From Elusimicrobia bacterium UBA6262 (GTDB lineage Bacteria; CAYTYR01; UBA6262): a DNA stretch of 10,878 nucleotides. Below are positions 5,807 through 10,878 of the stretch, one piece after another (within the stretch, counting starts at the first letter, position 1; every line of letters begins with the position of its first letter). A program made the position numbers and the translations under genes. The notes under the pieces are model-generated. The model had not been told where the DNA came from. It saw only the letters and a list, made by a program, of their open reading frames with translations, and did no database searches. The stretch is from positions 63,812 to 74,689 of the forward strand of contig DJVG01000020.1 in assembly GCA_002441095.1 (NCBI GenBank). The letters run 5' to 3'.

Positions 5807-6535
5807 TCATTTTACCAATTTAATATTACCCCATATTCCCATTTCATTTTCAATAATGATCAGCACCCCATCCAGATCAGAAAGTGATTTTGCCAGGTCC
5901 AAGGCCAGGGGCAGATCTGCTTTGGTTTTAACCATATTCCCGAGGATTGAAGCATAGGCGTCTGCCAGGGCAGCAGACCGGCTTTTAACCAGGCAGGTAT
6001 CAGCCTTTCCCAGGCTCACCGAGTGCCCGATCGTGCCGCTGGAAGAACAAATCCCTACCGGTGTTTCTCCCGGGGCGATCTCCAGCGACAGTCTCCCGCT
6101 GAATTTTGAGTCCCCGGCATACACCCCAATGATCCTTGGTTTGGTCGAGGCCAGGTAAATATCCCCGCCATTTTCCACGATCACTTCCGTGGACAGGCTG
6201 AGCAGTGATTCTCCCACCATTTCTGCCAGGCAGCCAGCGACACTGGCCATTGGCCCGACTTTTGCCAGCTGGGCCGCCCGGGCCATCCGCCGCACTACTT
6301 CAGGAGCTCCCGGACCGATATTGACTGGCTTAAAGGTGATTTCAAATAACGGATTCTCGGCGATATAGTTTTCCAGTTCCTGTCTTAATTGCGTTAATTT
6401 CTCCCTGGCTAATTCCTTAATTTCAGCTGTTGCCTTGCTCACGCCAACAAACAAATCACTCTCTTTGATCGCCAGCTCAAAATATTCCATTTCACTTTTT
6501 TTAAACTGGTCGCGATAAAATCGTTTTTGGTACAT
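5807..6535 (-). CDS. UPF0280 family protein (ApbE-like superfamily, COG2122)
   Basis: This 242-residue protein is a full-length member of UPF0280, a family related in fold to ApbE flavin transferases but without an established function. Characteristic blocks are VGPMASVAG (93-101), VENGGDIYL (120-128), GVYAGDSKFSGRL (137-149), the signature GICSSSGTIGHSVSLGKAD (161-179) and ADAYASILGN (191-200). It ends IIIENEMGIWGNIKLV (226-241). No signal peptide or membrane segment is visible, so it is probably cytosolic, unlike many ApbE lipoproteins. The names 'thiamine biosynthesis protein' or 'FAD:protein FMN transferase' would be over-annotation. It follows the coiled-coil gene by 13 bases and precedes gmk by 55. 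Its ATG has only a weak ribosome site (GGA about seven bases upstream); translation may depend on coupling to the gene before it. Confidence 0.9.
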   Translation of the reverse strand: MYQKRFYRDQFKKSEMEYFELAIKESDLFVGVSKATAEIKELAREKLTQLRQELENYIAENPLFEITFKPVNIGPGAPEVVRRMARAAQLAKVGPMASVAGCLAEMVGESLLSLSTEVIVENGGDIYLASTKPRIIGVYAGDSKFSGRLSLEIAPGETPVGICSSSGTIGHSVSLGKADTCLVKSRSAALADAYASILGNMVKTKADLPLALDLAKSLSDLDGVLIIIENEMGIWGNIKLVK

Positions 6536-6548
6536 ATTAATATCCGTG

Positions 6549-6935
6549 TTATAATTCGAAAGTAGATTGCTTTTCAGAAGGTTTCTTTTTCAGCTCCCCT
6601 TCCGGACCATGTTCTTCCAAGCCGACTTCTTTCTGTATTTGATCGATCTTCTTTTCCAATTGAGCCAGGCGCGTGTCCATGCTGTAAATGTGCGAAACAA
6701 CTTCAATGATCTTTTGTGCCAGGTCATCCAGGCGTTCATTTTCCCGGGAAAACTCCTCTATCCTCTCCTTGAAGGATTTGATATCAGTATCCAGTTCCTT
6801 GACCCGGTCAGCCATTTTACTTACGGTTTTTTCATTCAGCTTGAACTTTTCCAGCTTAGTTTCTATATCGCTGATAAAGCCGCTGACCGTCACTTGTTTA
6901 GGTTCCTGGTTGAATAATTTTTTAAGCCATTTCAT
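6549..6935 (-). CDS. Small coiled-coil protein, unknown function
   Basis: I do not recognise the family. The 128-residue protein starts with a basic amphipathic stretch (MKWLKKLF), then runs as charged helix with heptad-like spacing of Leu/Ile/Met from about residue 20 to 105 (for example MADRVKELDTDIKSF and MDTRLAQLEKKIDQIQKEV). The tail is disordered-looking and rich in Lys, Glu, Ser and Pro. There are no membrane segments, no cysteines and no catalytic motif, so a scaffold or adaptor role is likelier than an enzyme. The amphipathic N-terminus might touch the membrane, which is inference. It lies 30 bases after the rluD-type gene. Its ribosome site AAGGA (6947-6951) is unusually far (11 bases) from the ATG and sits inside a hairpin. 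Confidence 0.75.
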   Translation of the reverse strand: MKWLKKLFNQEPKQVTVSGFISDIETKLEKFKLNEKTVSKMADRVKELDTDIKSFKERIEEFSRENERLDDLAQKIIEVVSHIYSMDTRLAQLEKKIDQIQKEVGLEEHGPEGELKKKPSEKQSTFEL

Positions 6936-6937
6936 GT

Positions 6938-6963
6938 AATAAGTTATCCTTCGGAAACTTATT
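6938..6963 (-). promoter_or_regulatory. Hairpin burying the ribosome-binding site of the coiled-coil gene
   Basis: In the minus-strand transcript AAUAAGUU (6963-6956) pairs perfectly with AACUUAUU (6945-6938). Inside that, UCC pairs with GGA around a GAA triloop, with one bulged U. The AAGGA ribosome site is the top of this stem, and the foot ends two bases before the AUG. The stop codon of the upstream pseudouridine synthase gene lies two bases before the 5' foot. A ribosome finishing that gene would cover and melt the hairpin, so translational coupling is the natural reading. The base pairing is visible; the regulatory role is inferred. Confidence 0.55.
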
Positions 6964-6965
6964 GA

Positions 6966-7895
6966 TTACAAGACGTCCTGATTTATCAGGGCGTCTTTAA
7001 GATCTGCCGGCAGTTCGGCTTGGAACCGGAGATGTTCTTTTGTCTCTGGATGGATAAAAGAGATACTTTCAGCATGCAATAACTGACGACCTGATTTGCT
7101 GCCAGGCAGTTGGTGCCCATACTTCCAGTCACCGACTATCGGATGGCCGATGAAAGCCAGGTGCACCCGTATTTGATGGGTGCGGCCGGTCCTGGGAAAT
7201 AACCGGAGCAGGGCCATATCCTGATACTGTTTCACTACTTCGTACTCTGTGATTGCCGGCCGGCCGCCAGCGGCAGATACTTTCATTTTGGTGCGGTCAG
7301 TACGGCCGCGTATGATCCGGGCGTTGATCATTCCGTGACGGCTAGCCACCCTGCCGTGTACCAAAGCCAGGTAAGTCTTTTTTATCTGTCCGCGGGAAAA
7401 CTGTTTAGAAAGATGCTGGTGGACAGCATCGCTTTTGGCTATGACCATCACGCCGCTGGTATCCTTGTCCAGCCGGTGCACGATTCCCGGGCGAATATAG
7501 CCACCGACCTGAGAAAGGCCCTGGCAGTGTTCTAAAAGAGCATTGACCAGAGTGCCGGTCTTTATCCGGCCTACGGGATGCACCATCATGCCGGCTGGCT
7601 TATCAAGCACGATCAGGTTTTTATCTTCATATAAGATGGATAGCGGTATATTTTCAGCAGCCAGCGGTAATTCCTTAAGTTCAGGCAGGTTTACCTGGAA
7701 AATTTCCCCAGCACTGGTTTTATAGCCGGTCTTTTTTATTATTTTCCTGCTGGGCGCTATCCGGCAAACACCCTGCTCGCGGATAATTTTCTGTGCCAAA
7801 GCCCTGGACTGGCATAGTTTTTCCGCCAGCAGTATATCCAGGCGGCTATTCTTAGCGGCATTGAATTCTATTATTTGTTCTTTTGTTTTTTCCAT
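6966..7895 (-). CDS. rluD: RluD-type 23S rRNA pseudouridine synthase
   Basis: Members of this RluA/RluD family isomerise uridines in rRNA; RluD modifies helix 69 of 23S rRNA. The 309-residue protein has an S4 RNA-binding domain (about 15-70, with SRLDILLAEKL and SRALAQKIIREQGV) and then the catalytic domain. Key blocks are LIVLDKPAGMMVHP (94-107), GIVHRLDKDTSGVMVIAKSD (137-156) with nucleophile D143, KTYLALVHG (173-181), and RTGRTHQIRVHLAFIGHPIVGD (235-256). All catalytic features are present. Family-level assignment is secure; the exact target (RluD rather than RluC or RluA) is inferred from the S4 domain and the lsp-lgt neighbourhood. The ATG lies 25 bases inside the 3' end of lgt, with no good ribosome site, which suggests coupled translation. 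Confidence 0.93.
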   Translation of the reverse strand: MEKTKEQIIEFNAAKNSRLDILLAEKLCQSRALAQKIIREQGVCRIAPSRKIIKKTGYKTSAGEIFQVNLPELKELPLAAENIPLSILYEDKNLIVLDKPAGMMVHPVGRIKTGTLVNALLEHCQGLSQVGGYIRPGIVHRLDKDTSGVMVIAKSDAVHQHLSKQFSRGQIKKTYLALVHGRVASRHGMINARIIRGRTDRTKMKVSAAGGRPAITEYEVVKQYQDMALLRLFPRTGRTHQIRVHLAFIGHPIVGDWKYGHQLPGSKSGRQLLHAESISFIHPETKEHLRFQAELPADLKDALINQDVL

Positions 7896-8632
7896 TTTAT
7901 TGTATATATAGTCCCTGCTATAACCAGGATCACGATACTGAAGATCTGGTACAAGGTATAACCCTGCCAGACTGCCGGATTATCGCCGCGATAAAACTCA
8001 ATGATAAACCTGACGGCGCCGTACAGGATAAAATATAATAGGAAGATCTGTCCGGAAAATGCCCGCTTTTTGCCGGCATTAAGTAAAATAAGAAATATTA
8101 AAAAGTCAGCCAGGGATGCGTATATCTGGGCTGGGTGCAAGGGAATACCGGTGGGAGCCAGTGACTGGGGATGATTAAAATGCACCGCCCAGGACGCATT
8201 ACATACCTTGCCGTAACAACAGCCGGCAAAAAAACAGCCGATCCTGCCGATCGCCTGCCCTAATGCCAAATATGGGACAATAAGATCGCCAATGTGCCAG
8301 ACTGATAATTTTTTGTGTTTAACATAGACCACGCCGGCCAGGACGCCGCCAGCTAAACCGCCGAAAAAACTTAGCCCGCCTTCCCAGAGTTTCAGTATTC
8401 TCAAGGGCTCCGACCGGTAATATGAAAAATTGGTGATCACTTCCAAGGCACGGGCTCCGGCTAAGACAGCCAATAATATCCAGAAGCTCAGATCATAAAC
8501 AAAATCCCGGTCAACCTGGAATTCCTGCGCTTTATTACTGGCCAGGATGATGGCCGCCAGAAAGCCCAGCGCCACCAATATGCCATAGGTATGAATAACC
8601 AGTGAACCTAATTGCAGGAAAATAGGATGCAC
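7871..8632 (-). CDS. lgt: Prolipoprotein diacylglyceryl transferase Lgt
   Basis: Lgt is an inner-membrane enzyme that moves diacylglycerol from phosphatidylglycerol to the lipobox cysteine, the first step of lipoprotein maturation. This 253-residue protein has several hydrophobic segments and the family blocks: MHP...IHTYGILVALG at the N-terminus, WEGGLSFFGGLAGG (83-96), the signature G-R-I-G-C-F-F-A-G-C-C-Y-G (129-141) with essential R130, LHPAQIYASL (165-174) and YGAVRFIIEFYRGD (204-217) with R208. The position of E. coli His103 is Phe90. The start is GTG, set directly after the lspA stop; the stop is in the same frame, so no earlier start is possible. It overlaps rluD by 25 bases. It works just before LspA, encoded immediately upstream. 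Confidence 0.97.
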   Translation of the reverse strand: MHPIFLQLGSLVIHTYGILVALGFLAAIILASNKAQEFQVDRDFVYDLSFWILLAVLAGARALEVITNFSYYRSEPLRILKLWEGGLSFFGGLAGGVLAGVVYVKHKKLSVWHIGDLIVPYLALGQAIGRIGCFFAGCCYGKVCNASWAVHFNHPQSLAPTGIPLHPAQIYASLADFLIFLILLNAGKKRAFSGQIFLLYFILYGAVRFIIEFYRGDNPAVWQGYTLYQIFSIVILVIAGTIYTIKWKKQKNK

Positions 8633-9103
8633 TTATTTTCCTCCTTTTTCTTGCAGAGGTTTTGGCGGATCATCTTTTTTAAAAAACAAGCGAATGAATA
8701 ACAACACCATGCCGATACTGATCGCGGAATCAGCTATATTAAACACCGGCCATACTTGAAAATCCACGAAATCAACCACATACCCCAATCTCAGGCGATC
8801 GATCAGGTTGCTAACCGCACCGCCCAGGACAAAAGAGCAGACTACTTTGACAAAATAATCTTTCTTTTCTTCCTTGAACATAAAGTAAACTATGAACAGG
8901 ATCACGATAATTGAAACAATAATAAAAAGATTAGTCCGGCCGCGCAGGATACCGAACGCCCCGCCGCTGTTTTGCACATAAGTAAAATGGAAGATCTTAT
9001 GGATGACCGGGATACTCTGGCCAACGATCATATCCTGCTGTACCAGCAGTTTAGTATACTGGTCAGCCAACAACACTAGTAAAAAAAAGATTATCAAGAG
9101 CAC
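8633..9103 (-). CDS. lspA: Lipoprotein signal peptidase (LspA, SPase II)
   Basis: LspA is an inner-membrane aspartyl protease that removes signal peptides from diacylglyceryl-modified prolipoproteins. This 156-residue protein has the expected hydrophobic helices and motifs: D-Q-x-T-K (14-18), YVQNSGGAFGI (42-52), GGAVSNLIDR (94-103), V-V-D-F (109-112) and FNIADSAISIG (121-131). D111 and D125 fit the catalytic pair. The loop between them is short. The tail is basic and proline-rich. The start is GTG at 9103, ten bases inside the end of ileS. A TAG in the same frame lies six bases upstream, so this is the first possible start, and AAAGGA precedes it by nine bases. The ileS-lspA linkage is common in bacteria. 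Confidence 0.97.
   Translation of the reverse strand: MLLIIFFLLVLLADQYTKLLVQQDMIVGQSIPVIHKIFHFTYVQNSGGAFGILRGRTNLFIIVSIIVILFIVYFMFKEEKKDYFVKVVCSFVLGGAVSNLIDRLRLGYVVDFVDFQVWPVFNIADSAISIGMVLLFIRLFFKKDDPPKPLQEKGGK
8640..8646 (-). promoter_or_regulatory. Perfect Shine-Dalgarno AAGGAGG for lgt
   Basis: AAGGAGG lies in the last lspA codons, seven bases before the lgt GTG at 8632. It is the strongest ribosome site in the window. It supports the GTG start and indicates that this bacterium uses a canonical anti-Shine-Dalgarno. Confidence 0.9.
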
Positions 9104-10878
9104 GCGCTATGATCCTTTCCCGTCACCACCGGCAGGCAACGCTCGCAAATTTCAGGATGTTCCTGGTCCTGGCCTACAGCTTGGCTATAATTCCAGCAGC
9201 GGGCACACTTGGCTCCTTCTGCTTTATTCACCAGCACCTGCAACCCGGTTATTTCCGGGGAAATAAATACTTTATCACCTGGCAGTGGTCCATCCGGTAA
9301 CTCTGACTGCGAAACGATCAAGATGGATGGCCAGGAAGGAGCAAATTTATTGAGTACTCCGGTTAGTTCATGATTGGCCGGCAAATAAATATGTACTTTA
9401 GCCTCTAAAGAGCTATTGATGATCTTATCGCGCCGGGCTATTTCCAGGGCCTTTGATATGGCGCCGCGCAGTATTAATAGCGAATCCCATTCTGCCACCA
9501 GTTCATTGTTCAGGTATTCTTTCTTTGGCTTAGGAAAATTCGTCAGGAATACGCTTTTTTCTTTTGTCTGTCCCGGAATATACCGCCAGATCTCTTCAGC
9601 GCTAAAAGACAGGACCGGAGCCAGCATCCGGGCCAAGGTTCCCAGTATCTCATAGAGGACAGTCTGGGCTGATCTCCTGGCTAAACCATCCTTTTTAAAG
9701 GTATAGAGCCGGTCTTTAAGCACATCCAGGTAAAAAGAGCTCATGGCGACAACGCAAAAATTATAGATCTTTGAATATACCTGGTGAAACTGGTAGGAAT
9801 CATAAGCCCGAGTCACTTCAGTTACCAGTTCCTGTAATTTATGCAAGGCCCATTTATCTATATCCGTCAGCTGGGCATAAGGAACAGTATCTTTAGCGGC
9901 GTCAAAATCAGAGGTATTAGCCAGGAAATACCTGACGGTATTCCTGATCTTGCGATACGCTTCAGTCAAACGCTTGATAATATCCGGCGAAAGGCGAGCG
10001 TCTTCAGTGTAATCTTCGCTGGACACCCACAGGCGGATAATATCCGCGCCCTGCTGTGAATAAATATCCTGCGGGCTGATAACATTGCCCAGCGATTTGC
10101 TCATCTTTTTTCCTTCACCATCTACAGTAAAACCATGCGTCAACACAGTTTTATAGGGGGCTTTACCGGTCGCAGCTACTGACGTGATCAGCGAAGTCTG
10201 GAACCAACCGCGGTGCTGGTCACTGCCTTCCAGGTACATATCGCTGGGCCAAACCACACCGGGAAATATTTCCGGGTGCTTTAAGACCGCGGTATGACTT
10301 ACCCCGGAATCAAACCAGACATCGAGAATATCAGTTTCCTTGCGGAAATTGCGGCTGCCGCATTTAGGACATTTTATTTTTGCCGGCAGGATCTCTTCTG
10401 CTGTTTTTATATACCAGCTGTCACTGCCCTCTTGGCGTACCATGTTTTCCACTGCTTCTATCGCTTCCACATCCATCAGGTCAGTATTGCATTCCTTACA
10501 ATAAAAAATAGGTATAGGCATGCCCCAGTAGCGTTGCCTGGAGAGACACCAGTCCGGCCGTTGTTCGACCATACTGGCAATGCGTTTTTCCCCAAGTTCA
10601 GGCACCCAGGTTACCTTCTTAATATTGGCCAGTAATTCCTGGCGTAAATTGTTCCTGTCCACTCCCAGGAACCACTGTTCAGTGGCCCGGAATATCACTG
10701 GCCTCTTGCAACGCCAGCAATGCGGATAAGAATGGGTAATATCTTCTGTATGGACCAGCAGGCCCTTGCCCTCTAATAATTTTCTGATCGGCTCATTCGC
10801 CTTAAAAACGAATTGGCCGGCAAAGTCCTTGACATCATTAGTGAACTTACCCTGGTCATTAACCGGGGCTATGATCGG
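9094..10878 (-). CDS. ileS: Isoleucyl-tRNA synthetase, C-terminal 594 residues (5' end beyond window)
   Basis: The enzyme charges tRNA-Ile with isoleucine and hydrolyses mischarged valine. The frame is open to the right edge; GTG at 10698 is an internal valine, not a start, because the 60 codons upstream also encode IleS (end of the editing domain, with HSYPHCWRCKRP). Following blocks are RPDWCLSRQRYWGMPIP, the cysteine pairs CKEC and CPKC, DVWFDSGVSH, LEGSDQHRGWFQ and the ATP-loop KMSKS at 10093-10107. The anticodon-binding domain follows, and the C-terminus has a zinc ribbon C-A-R-C...C-E-R-C typical of bacterial IleS. A full protein is about 930 residues, so roughly 340 are missing to the right, including the HIGH motif. 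Any T-box leader or promoter would also lie outside. It overlaps lspA by ten bases. Confidence 0.97.
   Translation of the reverse strand, partial: PIIAPVNDQGKFTNDVKDFAGQFVFKANEPIRKLLEGKGLLVHTEDITHSYPHCWRCKRPVIFRATEQWFLGVDRNNLRQELLANIKKVTWVPELGEKRIASMVEQRPDWCLSRQRYWGMPIPIFYCKECNTDLMDVEAIEAVENMVRQEGSDSWYIKTAEEILPAKIKCPKCGSRNFRKETDILDVWFDSGVSHTAVLKHPEIFPGVVWPSDMYLEGSDQHRGWFQTSLITSVAATGKAPYKTVLTHGFTVDGEGKKMSKSLGNVISPQDIYSQQGADIIRLWVSSEDYTEDARLSPDIIKRLTEAYRKIRNTVRYFLANTSDFDAAKDTVPYAQLTDIDKWALHKLQELVTEVTRAYDSYQFHQVYSKIYNFCVVAMSSFYLDVLKDRLYTFKKDGLARRSAQTVLYEILGTLARMLAPVLSFSAEEIWRYIPGQTKEKSVFLTNFPKPKKEYLNNELVAEWDSLLILRGAISKALEIARRDKIINSSLEAKVHIYLPANHELTGVLNKFAPSWPSILIVSQSELPDGPLPGDKVFISPEITGLQVLVNKAEGAKCARCWNYSQAVGQDQEHPEICERCLPVVTGKDHSACS

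Noticed and set aside
6567..6939. Two overlapping plus-strand frames opposite the coiled-coil gene
   Set aside because: The minus-strand frame fits the operon spacing and has heptad structure. The opposite-strand frames are shadows of the helix-rich coding sequence.
10696..10698. GTG as start of a shorter ileS
   Set aside because: The frame stays open to the window edge and the upstream 60 codons encode typical IleS sequence, so the GTG is an internal valine codon.
972..10878. A new defence or biosynthetic gene cluster
   Set aside because: Nine of the eleven genes in the train belong to well-known housekeeping families. The two unassigned ones do not form a recognisable system on their own.

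Overview
The window reads as a stretch of bacterial chromosome from an uncultivated, probably diderm (lipoprotein-processing) bacterium. Every gene I can support lies on the minus strand. The gene content is core bacterial. The products are divergent, and intergenic spacers carry short-word repeat arrays of a kind I associate with candidate-phylum genomes such as Omnitrophota or Desantisbacteria. That placement is a guess from style; nothing here fixes the phylum.

From about 10878 down to 972 there is one tightly packed, co-directional gene train. In order of transcription it holds ileS (5' part missing), lspA, lgt, an rluD-type pseudouridine synthase, a small coiled-coil protein, a UPF0280/ApbE-like protein, gmk, rpoZ, coaBC, a family 4 uracil-DNA glycosylase and priA. 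Junctions are overlaps of 10 and 25 bases, a direct stop/start abutment, or gaps of 3 to 57 bases, so an operon is likely. Its promoter would lie beyond the right edge. The train joins isoleucyl-tRNA charging, lipoprotein maturation (lgt and lspA act consecutively on prolipoproteins), rRNA modification, GTP precursor and CoA synthesis, an RNA polymerase subunit, uracil repair and replication restart.

Downstream of priA, 795-971 is a non-coding spacer with an octamer-phased inverted array of ATCAG/CTGAT words. It is followed by a small two-helix membrane protein of unknown function (507-794). A good sigma70-type promoter (470-498) then precedes a secreted repeat protein (429 to beyond position 1) made of 47-48-residue units, probably a beta-propeller.

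I see no CRISPR array, mobile element, tRNA, rRNA or defence cassette, and no clearly new multi-gene system. The best leads are a PriA with degraded helicase motifs but an intact zinc-binding domain, the octamer-phased array with a possibly related 9-base duplication at the gmk end, a hairpin that buries the ribosome-binding site of the coiled-coil gene, and the two unknown proteins inside the housekeeping train.
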